Of a stretch of 64,000 nucleotides of DNA, positions 1-7,640 are shown piece after piece. Both the position numbers and the translations under genes were made by a program. The stretch covers positions 496,001 to 560,000 of the forward strand of contig JBCBVY010000002.1 of NCBI GenBank assembly GCA_039817385.1, given 5' to 3'. A model generated the notes under the pieces. That model was given only the letters and a program-made list of their open reading frames with translations, was not told where the DNA came from and searched no databases. How positions within the stretch are numbered: the stretch's first letter is position 1; each line of letters starts with the position of its first letter. Source of the DNA: JBCBCP01 sp039817385. Lineage in GTDB: Bacteria > Pseudomonadota > Alphaproteobacteria > Rhodobacterales > Rhodobacteraceae.

Positions 1-637
1 CATAGGCGTGCATCGACCAGCGGTTGCTGCCGCGCATCTTTCGGTGGTTGTAGGCCCCGGCGTAGCGGTCGATGCCCAGGCGCGCCATCTCCGCCTCGCC
101 GTAATGGGCGCGCACGGCGATCAGTGCCGCCTCGAGGCCCGCCGCGCAGTCGCGGTGCACGCGGATCTTGTTGGTGCGCTGGCGCAGGTTCCAGTCGATT
201 CGCAGCTTGAAGGGCAGCTGGATCGTCACAAGGCAGCTTTCGATCTGGGCACCCGGTGCCCCGTAGACGGACCCGACCTGCGCCTGCGTCGGGATGTTGC
301 CGGAGGGGGTAAAGCTGGGCGACGGGGTCCGGTCGATCTCTTCGGGCCTGCCATTGCTCGCGCGAAAGAGAAAGGCGTTCAGCGCCTCGGTTGTATTCAC
401 ACCGATCCAGCCGTCGACAAAGCCCGCGTGATGGCCCAGTTGGTTCAGGCAAGCCTGCGCAACCGCTGCGCGGCGGCGGGCCGTTGTCGTTGTGGTGTGG
501 TCAAAGGTGTAGGCCGCGGCGTGGCGCGCCTCAACCGCTTGCATGGCCGCTTCGGACAATGGGCCAATCGCGCCGTCGATCCCGCCGGAATAGTCGCCGG
601 TTGCTGCCATGAGCATCTGCAAATGTCTTGGGTCCAT
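1..637 (-). CDS. M15-type D,D-carboxypeptidase-like protein with N-terminal peptidoglycan-binding-like repeats (partial)
   Basis: The frame is open from an ATG at 637 to the left edge, so the C-terminus is missing. A purine-rich ribosome site (GGGAGG) lies just upstream of the ATG. About 212 residues are visible. Residues about 8-35 and 60-90 each look like a degenerate peptidoglycan-binding repeat (DGAIGPLSEAAM, VDGWIGVNTTEAL). The visible end reads RWSMHAYG-like, matching the start of the SxHxxGxAxD zinc motif of M15 (VanY/DacA-like) peptidases. The expected role is cleavage of D-Ala or peptide cross-links in cell-wall peptides, but the remaining zinc ligands are outside the window. There is no clear signal peptide, so a phage-type or leaderless endolysin is possible. 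Confidence 0.7.
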   Translation of the reverse strand, partial: MDPRHLQMLMAATGDYSGGIDGAIGPLSEAAMQAVEARHAAAYTFDHTTTTTARRRAAVAQACLNQLGHHAGFVDGWIGVNTTEALNAFLFRASNGRPEEIDRTPSPSFTPSGNIPTQAQVGSVYGAPGAQIESCLVTIQLPFKLRIDWNLRQRTNKIRVHRDCAAGLEAALIAVRAHYGEAEMARLGIDRYAGAYNHRKMRGSNRWSMHAY

Positions 638-745
638 AACGGTCCCTCCCTGAATTATGCGTCACAAAAGAGCCAAGGCCGGAAAATCAGGCGGCCGGGC
701 ATAGGTGGGATACACCAAAACGCTCTGCGCGTCTGCAACTTGTGG

Positions 746-1192
746 TTACAGGCGCCGGAGCCATGCGTTGATCGTGTCCACGGCGCGGCGCGGGGCGTTG
801 CCGCCTTCATGCGCCTCAACCAGTGGGATACGGCCATCCGCGACGACAAGCACGGGGCGAGCGGTGTCGCGGATTTCTTCTAGCGCGGCTTCGGTGACCT
901 CGTGCAGCGGAATGACCTGTGCTTTGTACCGTGTAAGCGTCCGGCGTTGCAGCGTGACGGTGCCGGCGGCTGCGTCAAAGATCGCCTGGTTTCGCTTGAT
1001 GCACAGCGCGAACAGCGCGAGCGGAATGCCTGCCCCGGCAAGGACCGTCCAGAGCCCCGCCGTTTCCCCCGCCGCCATCAGTGTCAGCCCCGCCGCCGCG
1101 CAGGCGATGATGCACACGATGAGCCCGCCCCCGAGCAGCCAGGGCGCGTGGGTGAGGATCAGTTGGCTGGGCAGGTTGCGCACCACCGTCAT
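746..1192 (-). CDS. Small two-helix membrane protein, function unknown
   Basis: The product is 148 residues. Two hydrophobic helices lie at about residues 13-35 and 40-60, followed by a soluble tail whose alternating pattern (RNQAIFDAAAGTVTLQRR) resembles the bacterial PH-like domain tails found after paired membrane helices. I cannot assign a family. The start was taken at the ATG at 1192 because translation further upstream runs through the intergenic repeat at 1248-1269 and then antisense to azoR. No strong ribosome site precedes it. The gene lies downstream of azoR on the same strand with a 107-base gap, so the two may be co-transcribed. Confidence 0.6.
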   Translation of the reverse strand: MTVVRNLPSQLILTHAPWLLGGGLIVCIIACAAAGLTLMAAGETAGLWTVLAGAGIPLALFALCIKRNQAIFDAAAGTVTLQRRTLTRYKAQVIPLHEVTEAALEEIRDTARPVLVVADGRIPLVEAHEGGNAPRRAVDTINAWLRRL

Positions 1193-1247
1193 GCGGCAAG
1201 GCTGGCAAGCGCCTGCGCTTTTGGCAAGTTGCGGGACGCTCCGCGGG

Positions 1248-1269
1248 GAGTTTATTTTGCCAAGTGAAG
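1248..1269 (-). repeat. 22-base dispersed intergenic repeat, copy 1
   Basis: On the minus strand it starts CTTCACTTGGCAAAATAAAC and ends TC. An exact 22/22 match occurs at 7173-7194 in the opposite absolute orientation. In both places the motif points the same way as the gene that follows (here the membrane protein starting at 1192, there atpI). A CCGCGG palindrome follows directly on the minus strand. It is too long to be a chance repeat within 64 kb. Function unknown. Confidence 0.75.
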
Positions 1270-1299
1270 GGGGCAGGCCCGCGCCAGCCCCCTGTTTGC

Positions 1300-1872
1300 T
1301 CAGGCGGCGAGCTTTTCGATCTGCGCTTCGGCGGCAGCGATGGCCGCATCCTGCTGGGCCATCAGGCGGTCTGCGGCGACGATCTCGACATCGGTGATGC
1401 CGATGAACCCCATGATGTGTTTCATGTAGCCCGAGGCGAAGTCGATGTCGGAGCCGACCGGCGTGCCGCCCGTGGCCACGGCGAGGATCGCGCGCTTGCC
1501 GTTCAGCAGGCCAACGGGGCCGTTTTCGGTGTAGCGGAAGGTCAGCCCGGCGCGGGCGATCAGGTCGATCCACGCCTTCAGCGCCGCGGGCACGCCGAAA
1601 TTGTAGACCGGCACGCCGATGACGATGGTGTCCGCGGCCTTGATCTCCTCGATCAGCGTGTCGGACAGGGCAAGGCGGCCTTGCGCTTCGGCGTCGCGCT
1701 GATCGACGGGGGTGAAGTTGGCACCCAGCCAGGCCTCGTCGATCTGCGGCAGCGCATGCGCGAGGTCGCGGCGGATGACGTCGCCGCCGATTTTGTCCAC
1801 GATCTGCTGGCTCAACTGGCGGGAGACGGACCCGGCAGTGCGGGCTGAGGCGTCGATGTGAAGGGTAGTCAT
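1300..1872 (-). CDS. azoR: FMN-dependent NADH:quinone oxidoreductase / azoreductase
   Basis: The 190-residue length is typical of the AzoR (flavodoxin-like fold) family. The N-terminus (TLHIDASAR, then SVSRQLS) is the FMN-phosphate loop. The central VPVYNFGVPAALKAWIDL and the later ATGGTPVGS segments are family hallmarks that form the flavin and active-site loops. The enzyme reduces quinones and azo compounds with NADH in the cytoplasm, usually as protection against thiol-reactive or quinone stress. It is divergent from a LysR-type regulator at 1987 across 114 bases, the classic arrangement for direct control by that regulator. Confidence 0.93.
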   Translation of the reverse strand: MTTLHIDASARTAGSVSRQLSQQIVDKIGGDVIRRDLAHALPQIDEAWLGANFTPVDQRDAEAQGRLALSDTLIEEIKAADTIVIGVPVYNFGVPAALKAWIDLIARAGLTFRYTENGPVGLLNGKRAILAVATGGTPVGSDIDFASGYMKHIMGFIGITDVEIVAADRLMAQQDAAIAAAEAQIEKLAA

Positions 1873-1986
1873 GTCTGGGCTCCTGATGTGCGGAATGTCT
1901 CTGGTGTCCAAGACTTGGGCGTTGCAAATTCGAACGCAATTGGCGATCGTGCGCAGCAACTGTCCATTTTTGCACAGGAGCAGACG
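1873..1986. promoter_or_regulatory. Divergent azoR / lysR control region
   Basis: This 114-base region lies between the azoR start (1872, minus) and the GTG start of the LysR regulator (1987, plus). It holds an imperfect dyad, GTTGC at 1921-1925 and GCAA at 1936-1939, with a TTCGAA palindrome at 1929-1934 in its middle. Such dyads are typical LysR sites, but this one was picked by eye. The ribosome site AGGAG at 1976-1980 serves the GTG start. Confidence 0.45.
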
Positions 1987-2865
1987 GTGGAAAACTGGGA
2001 TGAGATCAAAACGGCCTATCACGTGGCGCGGAAGGGCACGGTGTCGGGCGCGGCGGATGCGCTGGGCGTGCACCACGCCACAGTGATCCGCCATATCGAC
2101 GCGCTCGAAGGGCGGCTTGGCGTGAAGCTCTTTCAGCGCCACGCCCGCGGCTACACCCCGACCGAGGCGGGGCACGACCTGCTTCAGGTCGCGCAGGCGA
2201 CGGATGATCAGTTCAACCAGCTGCTGGGCCGGATCAAGGGGCAGGGCTCGGGCGTGTCGGGCGAGCTGGTGGTGACCTCGCTCGTCTCGCTCGCCCCCCG
2301 CATGGCGCCGGTGCTGACCGCGTTTCAGCGCGAACACCCCGACGTCATCGTGCGCTACCTGACGGGCGACCGGCTCTTCCGGCTGGAATATGGCGAGGCG
2401 CATGTGGCGATCCGCGCGGGCAACGCGCCGGACCAGCCCGACAATGTGGTGCAGCCCTTCGTGCGCGAGGCGATGGGCCTTTTTGCCAGCCGGGATTACG
2501 TCGAACGCTATGGCAAACCCAAGGCCATCACCGAGTGCGAAGGCCATCGCTTTGTCGGCCATGACAGTGACGAAAGCCGCGCGCCCTTCAACCGCTGGCT
2601 GGCTGAACGCCTGCCGCGCAGCGCGATCACCTTCCGCAGCGCAGATGTGCGCACGATGGAACAAGCGATCCTCGCAGGCGCGGGCATCGGCTTCATGTCG
2701 CTGGCGCAGGCGGTGCAGCATGACAGCCTGATCGAGGTGCTGCCGCGCAGTGAGGACTGGTCCGCGCCGCTCTGGCTTGTCACCCATGTCGATCTGCACC
2801 GGACGGCGAAGGTGCAGGCGTTCCTCGCCTTTCTTAAGGAAACGGCGAAAGACTGGGGCACATGA
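1987..2865 (+). CDS. LysR-family transcriptional regulator
   Basis: The product is 292 residues. Residues about 3-62 are the winged HTH (DEIKTAYHVARKGTVSGAADALGVHHATVIRHIDALE, interrupted here only for description), followed by the linker helix and a periplasmic-binding-protein-like effector domain from about 90 onward. The GTG at 1987 was chosen because AGGAG lies about 7 bases upstream and the HTH begins directly after it. The longer ATG at 1858 would run through the divergent promoter. It overlaps the next gene by ATGA, so LysR and the EamA transporter are probably one transcript. Likely target: azoR and itself. Confidence 0.88.
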   Translation: MENWDEIKTAYHVARKGTVSGAADALGVHHATVIRHIDALEGRLGVKLFQRHARGYTPTEAGHDLLQVAQATDDQFNQLLGRIKGQGSGVSGELVVTSLVSLAPRMAPVLTAFQREHPDVIVRYLTGDRLFRLEYGEAHVAIRAGNAPDQPDNVVQPFVREAMGLFASRDYVERYGKPKAITECEGHRFVGHDSDESRAPFNRWLAERLPRSAITFRSADVRTMEQAILAGAGIGFMSLAQAVQHDSLIEVLPRSEDWSAPLWLVTHVDLHRTAKVQAFLAFLKETAKDWGT

Positions 2866-3773
2866 CGCCTGCGGGGCAGGGCCACGCGGCGATGCTGCTT
2901 TTTTCGGCGCTGGTGGCGGGCTCGTTCTCGCTGGGTGCGCAGGTCGCGGATGAACTGGCGCCCGCGGCCCTGAACGCGGTGCGCTTTGGCATCGCGGCGC
3001 TGGTGATCGGGGCGGCGGTGCTGGCGACGGGCGGCGCGCCGCGCAGCGCTTGGGCGGCGCCGTGGCGCTACCTGATCCTGGGCGGGCTCTTTGGGACCTA
3101 TTTCGTGCTGATGTTCGAAGGGCTAAAGACCGCGCCACCGGTCAGTGCGGCGGCGGTCTTTACCCTCACGCCGGTGCTGGCGGGCGTCTTTGGCTGGCTG
3201 CTGCTGCGGCAGGTGACAACGCCGCGCATGGCGCTGGCGCTGGCCATTGGCGGGGCGGGGGCGCTGTGGGTGATCTTTCGCGCGGATTTGGCCGCGTTGC
3301 TGGCCTTTGAGGTTGGGCGGGGCGAGGTGATCTACTTCTTCGGCTGTGTGGCCCATGCGATCTACACCCCGATGGTGCGCAAACTGAACCGGGGGGAACG
3401 GCCGGTTGTCTTTACCTTTGGGATGCTTCTGGCGGGTGGGGCGCTCATGGCGCTTTATGGCGCGCGGGATATCGTGGCGACCGATTGGGGCGCGCTGCGC
3501 CCGCTGGTGTGGGTGACGATCCTTTACACCGCGCTGTTTGCCAGTGCTTCGACCTTCGTGCTGCTGCAATTCGCGACCCTGCGGCTGCCTTCGGCGAAGG
3601 TCATGGCCTATACCTACCTCACGCCCAGCTGGGTTATCCTGTGGGAGCTGGGTATGGGAAACGGCGCGCCGCCTGCGCTGGTGCTGGGCGGGGTTGCGTT
3701 GACTGTCCTAGCGCTTCTCATGCTGCTGCGGGAGGAGGCGCCTGTCATCAAAACGTCACGCAGGGGCGTGTAA
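2862..3773 (+). CDS. EamA-type drug/metabolite transporter (DMT superfamily)
   Basis: The 303-residue, very hydrophobic product has about ten predicted membrane helices in two five-helix EamA halves. The opening helix (LLFSALVAGSFSLGAQVA) and the conserved FGTYFVLMFEGLKTAPPVSAAAVFT-type segment around helices 3-4 are typical of the family. The second half ends with a repeated AYTYLTPSWVILWELG pattern. Members export small metabolites, amino acids or drugs; the substrate cannot be read from sequence. The start overlaps the lysR stop (ATGA), which suggests translational coupling and regulation together with azoR. Confidence 0.88.
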   Translation: MTPAGQGHAAMLLFSALVAGSFSLGAQVADELAPAALNAVRFGIAALVIGAAVLATGGAPRSAWAAPWRYLILGGLFGTYFVLMFEGLKTAPPVSAAAVFTLTPVLAGVFGWLLLRQVTTPRMALALAIGGAGALWVIFRADLAALLAFEVGRGEVIYFFGCVAHAIYTPMVRKLNRGERPVVFTFGMLLAGGALMALYGARDIVATDWGALRPLVWVTILYTALFASASTFVLLQFATLRLPSAKVMAYTYLTPSWVILWELGMGNGAPPALVLGGVALTVLALLMLLREEAPVIKTSRRGV

Positions 3774-3783
3774 GGACACTTTC

Positions 3784-4614
3784 ATGACCATCGAAATGAC
3801 AGTAACCGTCCCCGCCCGCCCCGGCACGCTGATTGCCCCGGCGGGCCTCTCTACCCCCGCCGCGACATCGCTGGGCGTCGACGTGAGCGGCGCCAGCTGC
3901 GTTGGCCACGACATGCCCTGCGGGCAGAGCGTGCTGGAAATGCAGGCAAAGGCGGATCAGATCACCCTGCGCTACGCCTTCGAGGTGCGCGCGGCAGAGA
4001 TGCCGGACGAAGCTTTTGCGCCGCGCGACAGCCGCTTTACCCGCGCTGCCGATGCGCTCGCTGCGGAGGCGCAGCAGATCGTGGCGGCGCATGGCCTGAC
4101 CGGATTTGTGGATCACGTCACGCAGCTTTTTCACTACGGGCACGGCGCGGCGTTTTACGACGGCGCCGACGAGATGCCCCAGCTGTGCGATATGCAGACC
4201 GGATCCTGCGTGGACATCAACGCCTACCTGATCGCGGGCTTGCGCGCCGCAGGGGTCGAGGCGGGCTATGTCACCGGTTACTTCATCCCCGAAGCGCGGC
4301 GCGATCACACGACGGATATGCATTGCTGGGTGGTCACACGGCAGGGCGGCGCGGTGCAGCATTGGGACATTGCCCATCACCTGAAGCTGGGCACGCGGGA
4401 TGTGCGCCCCAGCCTGAACCCCAAGCCCGGCGTGCGCGTCGCGATGAGCCATTCGATGGGCTGGACGCTGCCCGCGCTGGGTCTGAAGGACACCAAGCTG
4501 CTGGCAGAGCCGATCTGGCAGACCGAGGACGGCTGGGAGGAATGCGCCGGCACGTTTACGCTGGAAGGTTATGACGCGCTTGATGCCGCGCAGAACCGCG
4601 CGCTGGTGTCATAA
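3784..4614 (+). CDS. Transglutaminase-like (cysteine protease fold) protein
   Basis: The product is 276 residues. The catalytic triad of the transglutaminase-like family is visible: Cys in TGSCVDINAY (about residue 140), His in DMHCWVV (about 181) and Asp in HWDIAHH (about 199). The N-terminal 90 residues resemble the beta-rich N-terminal region often found before this domain. It has no signal peptide. Bacterial members act as peptidases or amidases and are usually uncharacterised. AAGGA lies upstream of the ATG. It follows the EamA gene by 10 bases and its end overlaps the convergent GT61 gene by 6 bases. Confidence 0.82.
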   Translation: MTIEMTVTVPARPGTLIAPAGLSTPAATSLGVDVSGASCVGHDMPCGQSVLEMQAKADQITLRYAFEVRAAEMPDEAFAPRDSRFTRAADALAAEAQQIVAAHGLTGFVDHVTQLFHYGHGAAFYDGADEMPQLCDMQTGSCVDINAYLIAGLRAAGVEAGYVTGYFIPEARRDHTTDMHCWVVTRQGGAVQHWDIAHHLKLGTRDVRPSLNPKPGVRVAMSHSMGWTLPALGLKDTKLLAEPIWQTEDGWEECAGTFTLEGYDALDAAQNRALVS

Positions 4615-5559
4615 AAAGCCCGCGGCCTCCAGTTCGGCAAAGATCTTATCGAGGTCCAGCGGCGTCGGCGCCTTGGGGTCATCCCCGATCAGCTTGCGCT
4701 GGGCGCGCATCGGCAGAACCGCGTTAATGCATGTGGGGGTGCTTCCGGCGATGGCGCTGATCTGGCGGCTTAGCCGTTCCAGCATCTCGGGCCGGTTGCG
4801 GCGCAGGATAATGCCAACCTTGGTCTCCGCCTGCGCCACCATTGCCACAAGGTGAAAGGGCGAGCCATCTGGCCCGACGATATGCGTCGCGGCGCGGTAG
4901 GCCCGGCATTGCGCGGCAAAGCTGTGCTGCTGGGGGTGAAAGATGGCGTAGCCCGCGCGTTCCAGACGGCGTTCGATCAGGTCTTCCTGGTCCATCCGCG
5001 CCTTGCGCGCCCGCAGGGCGCTGCGTGAGATGTAAAGGCGCGCCGGCCCCTCCGCCCCCAACGCTTGCAAACGCGGCTGCGCGTAGCCGTTGAATTCGGG
5101 CGTGCCGACCAGCAAATCGCTATGCCCGATCCCCTGTTCGGGCACGATCAGCCGCGCGATCCGCGTGGGCGTTGTCAACACCGACGCGGGCGCACCGCCG
5201 GACAGCAGCTCGTGCAGCTCGCTCAGCGGGCCGCTGCCAAAGCGCATCTTGGTCCCCGGCATCGGCGCGTAGATGACGCTGTCGACCTCGTGCTGCGCCA
5301 GCGCCCAGTGGCGCGTGACGCCTTCCAGCAGGAAGTGCCCGAAATGCGCCCGCCCGATCCCGGCATAAAGGTGCGTGCCACCAAGCGCGGCCTTGGCGTC
5401 CTGCGGCTCCGGCGGGTGGCTCACCCGCCCGTTTGACTGGATCATCGCAGAGATGGCGACAAAGCGCCCGTTGGCATCAAACACGCCCGAGCGTAGCCGT
5501 TCGCCTTCGGCCTGTGTTGGCGGAACGTAAAGCGCGTTCTCGATCACTTCGATCTTCAC
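4609..5559 (-). CDS. Glycosyltransferase family 61 (DUF563)-like protein
   Basis: The product is 316 residues. The family features are an early YAGIGRAHFGHFLLEG block (His and Glu of the N-terminal half), RLYISRSALRARKARM (the common YISR motif) and a late HIVGPDGSPFHLVAMV segment (the GxxGxxL nucleotide-sugar region). It probably transfers a sugar during polysaccharide or glycolipid synthesis in the cytoplasm. It follows a small ArsR-type regulator with a 4-base ATGA overlap, so the pair is one transcript. No other surface-polysaccharide genes are nearby, so the acceptor is unknown. Confidence 0.75.
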   Translation of the reverse strand: MKIEVIENALYVPPTQAEGERLRSGVFDANGRFVAISAMIQSNGRVSHPPEPQDAKAALGGTHLYAGIGRAHFGHFLLEGVTRHWALAQHEVDSVIYAPMPGTKMRFGSGPLSELHELLSGGAPASVLTTPTRIARLIVPEQGIGHSDLLVGTPEFNGYAQPRLQALGAEGPARLYISRSALRARKARMDQEDLIERRLERAGYAIFHPQQHSFAAQCRAYRAATHIVGPDGSPFHLVAMVAQAETKVGIILRRNRPEMLERLSRQISAIAGSTPTCINAVLPMRAQRKLIGDDPKAPTPLDLDKIFAELEAAGFL

Positions 5560-5879
5560 TCAGGCAACTCCGCCGCCAGAAACCGCTCGAAATCATCGAG
5601 ATCGACCGGCTCGAACTGGCCAAAGCCCTGCATCCAGACCGAGGCTGCGCGCAACGCGCCCGGCTCCAGCTTGCACCACTTCACCCGGCCCCTCTTTTCC
5701 TGGCTGATGAGGCCCGCAGCTGTCAGCACGCTCAGGTGCTTGGAAATCGCGGCGAGCGACATCTCGAACGGCTCGGCCACGTCGGTCACGGCCATATCAT
5801 CCTCAAGCAGCATCGCGAGAATCGCGCGCCGGGTCGGGTCCGCGAGTGCGGCAAAGACGGTGTCGAGGCCAGATGCCAT
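5556..5879 (-). CDS. ArsR/SmtB-type winged-helix transcriptional regulator
   Basis: The product is 107 residues, the normal length for this family. ALADPTRRAILAML at residues 10-23 is the hallmark first helix. The recognition helix sits at MSLAAISKHLSVLTAAGLI (about 40-58) and the wing at QEKRGRVKWCKL. No metal-binding CxC/CxxC pattern is seen; the single Cys in the wing makes it more like the YgaV/SdpR or AHSA1-linked non-metal group. It is translated just before and overlapping the GT61 gene and may autoregulate that pair. Confidence 0.85.
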   Translation of the reverse strand: MASGLDTVFAALADPTRRAILAMLLEDDMAVTDVAEPFEMSLAAISKHLSVLTAAGLISQEKRGRVKWCKLEPGALRAASVWMQGFGQFEPVDLDDFERFLAAELPE

Positions 5880-5919
5880 GCCGTGTTCTAGGCCAGCCGC
5901 TGCCCCGCGCCAAGCACCC

Positions 5920-6120
5920 TCAGAGGCGCGGGTGCCGCATCGTTTGCGAGGGCCAGCGGTGATGAAGCCGCTCCAGTTCGGCCTCGCTCAGGCCGATATC
6001 GCGGGCCACGCGCGGCTTTAACGGGGGCAGAGGCGCGCCGGATTTCTGACGAAGTGTGCAAAAAATGCGCAGGGCAATCGATGTTCCGCGCCAAAACGCA
6101 AAGCGGGTCAAGACAGCCAC
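5920..6120 (-). CDS. DUF1127-like small protein
   Basis: This is a 66-residue basic protein starting at GTG 6120 with GAGGA about 10 bases upstream. The C-terminal half (RVARDIGLSEAELERL) matches the DIGLxRxxL core of DUF1127 proteins, which are small, arginine-rich and in some alphaproteobacteria bind RNA or affect phosphate and stress gene expression. It is transcribed divergently from the LysR gene at 6219. It is short and the similarity covers only about 25 residues, so the call is moderate. Confidence 0.55.
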   Translation of the reverse strand: MAVLTRFAFWRGTSIALRIFCTLRQKSGAPLPPLKPRVARDIGLSEAELERLHHRWPSQTMRHPRL

Positions 6121-6194
6121 ATCGGATTTTCCTCAAAGTTCTTCCCGAATATCGCCCCGCACCCTGCTTGTCACAAACGCAATTGACAGACAGT

Positions 6195-6217
6195 ATGCGT
6201 GCAAAAAAGGCACGTAT
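6195..6217. promoter_or_regulatory. Inverted repeat overlapping the lysR ribosome site
   Basis: The arms ATGCGTGC (6195-6202) and GCACGTAT (6210-6217) are inverted with one mismatch around a 7-base A-rich spacer. The spacer end and right arm contain the AAGG that would act as ribosome site for the ATG at 6219. A protein bound here would block translation start and the promoter of the LysR gene; the mRNA could also fold into a hairpin. Candidate autoregulatory site. Confidence 0.4.
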
Positions 6218-6218
6218 T

Positions 6219-7097
6219 ATGCGTACCCTTCCACCGCTCAACGCCTTGCGCGCTTTCGAGGCCGCCGCACGGCACCAAAGCTTTACCCGGGCCGCCGAAG
6301 AGCTGAATGTGAGCCATTCGGCCATCTCACGCCATGTGCGCGGGCTGGAGGCGCGGCTGGGTCTTGCGTTGTTTCACGCGGCCCCGCGCGGGGTCACCCT
6401 CACGCCCGAGGGGCAACACTACTTTTCGCGCATCACCCCAGCGTTTGACGTGATTGGCGCCGCCACCGAAGGGTTGACGGACCGCCCCGAGGGCCGGGTC
6501 GTCATAAATTGCGAGCCGCTGTTCGCCGCCAAGGTCATCGCGCCGCATATGGGCCAAATCCATGCCGCGCTCCCCGGGGTGGAGGTGCATCTGGTGGGGT
6601 CCACCGATCTGGCCGACCTTGACCGGTTCGAAGCGGACCTCGCCCTTCGGTTTGCCCATAGGGGCGCCTTGGATACGCCCGCCGACCTTGTGAGCGACGC
6701 ACCCATCTACCCCTATGCTGCACCCGGGTTGGTGGATGGCCCGTTGTCGCCCGAACATGTCACCCGCCTGCACCGGTTTCGCGACCGGCGTGATGATCTG
6801 TGGCCGATCTGGGCCAACAAGGCTGGTTGGGGGCACCTACCCCTGACCGAGACGCCTTACGCCCTGCGCAGCTGGCTGGCGATGGAAGCGGCGCTTGGCG
6901 GCGCGGGACTGTTCCTTGCCTCTTCGGACGTCACGCAAGCGGACATCGCGGCGGGGCGGCTGGTGCGCCTGTCGGATGTGTTCTTGAGCCAGGGCGCGTT
7001 CTTCCTGCTGTCCAGCCCTTCGGCCCTGCGTCGCAAGGCGGTTCGGGCGATGCGCGCGCTGCTTCTGGACCTGACTGCGACCTTCCGCGCTGGGTAA
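6219..7097 (+). CDS. LysR-family regulator, GcvA-like subgroup
   Basis: The product is 292 residues. The N-terminus (LPPLNALRAFEAAARHQSFT) is the signature of the GcvA/AmpR-like LysR subgroup. The recognition helix lies at about residues 31-50 (LNVSHSAISRHVRGLEARLG) and the effector domain follows from about 92. ATG 6219 was chosen over ATG 6195 because AAGG lies 8-9 bases upstream and the canonical N-terminus begins there. Downstream lies the F0 ATP synthase operon, probably unrelated. The target may be the divergent DUF1127-like gene. Confidence 0.88.
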   Translation: MRTLPPLNALRAFEAAARHQSFTRAAEELNVSHSAISRHVRGLEARLGLALFHAAPRGVTLTPEGQHYFSRITPAFDVIGAATEGLTDRPEGRVVINCEPLFAAKVIAPHMGQIHAALPGVEVHLVGSTDLADLDRFEADLALRFAHRGALDTPADLVSDAPIYPYAAPGLVDGPLSPEHVTRLHRFRDRRDDLWPIWANKAGWGHLPLTETPYALRSWLAMEAALGGAGLFLASSDVTQADIAAGRLVRLSDVFLSQGAFFLLSSPSALRRKAVRAMRALLLDLTATFRAG

Positions 7098-7172
7098 ACT
7101 CAACTGCAAGGTTGAATAAGGCAAACCGCCACAAACGCACGCAACGCAGGGTGCGGCGCAATGACCTCTCCG

Positions 7173-7194
7173 CTTCACTTGGCAAAATAAACTC
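7173..7194 (+). repeat. 22-base dispersed intergenic repeat, copy 2
   Basis: It is identical to the minus-strand motif at 1248-1269 and starts CTTCACTTGGCAAAATAAAC. It sits 101 bases before the atpI start in the 198-base gap 7098-7295, oriented with atpI. The A/T-rich end runs on as AATAAAACAAG. It could be part of the F0 operon promoter or leader, but the same motif before an unrelated gene at 1192 argues for a dispersed element. Confidence 0.75.
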
Positions 7195-7295
7195 AATAAA
7201 ACAAGTGTTTGCATCTCGCACACCCGGCGCAGTGGCGCGCTTGACTCACCCCATGCTGCGCCGTAGCAACATGGCCAAACCGATGTGGGGTCCAT

Positions 7296-7640
7296 GTGGC
7301 AGAACCGGGTGACAAGGAACGGATGAAGGCGCTGGAGGCGCGATTGTCCGAACTGAGGAAACCGGAGGCCCAAAAATCCCACAGCGAGGAACATTACTCT
7401 CAAGCCCAGCTTGCCTGGCGGATGGTGATCGAACTCGTGGCTGGTCTGGGGATCGGCTTCGGCATGGGATACGGGCTGGATGCGGTGTTCGGCACAACAC
7501 CGTGGCTCATGATAATTTTTATCTTCCTCGGCCTTGCCGCGGGTGTGCAAACGATGATGCGCAGCGCCAAAGAGGTCCAGGAAAAGCAAGAGCGCGCAGC
7601 AGCGCAGGAAAAAGGGACCGAAGATGGCAGAACCGACTGA
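7296..7640 (+). CDS. atpI: ATP synthase protein I
   Basis: The 114-residue product has a charged N-terminal helix (residues 1-45), two membrane helices (about 47-68 and 72-92) and a charged tail, the layout of AtpI, which helps assembly of the c-ring and Mg2+ supply. The GTG at 7296 was chosen because family members begin with a charged stretch like MAEPGDKERMKALEARL; ATG 7323 would remove it. It is first in the F0 operon and overlaps atpB by 17 bases. Confidence 0.88.
   Translation: MAEPGDKERMKALEARLSELRKPEAQKSHSEEHYSQAQLAWRMVIELVAGLGIGFGMGYGLDAVFGTTPWLMIIFIFLGLAAGVQTMMRSAKEVQEKQERAAAQEKGTEDGRTD

Noticed and set aside
746..1975. A 409-codon minus-strand open frame that covers both the small membrane protein and azoR
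   Set aside because: The upper two thirds run in the wrong frame through azoR, whose own frame has full family motifs. Only the last 148 codons look like a real protein.
1300..3138. A 612-codon minus-strand frame suggesting an azoR fusion with an N-terminal domain
   Set aside because: The first 420 codons are antisense to a clear LysR regulator and the start of the EamA gene and have no domain. High-GC DNA keeps antisense frames open.
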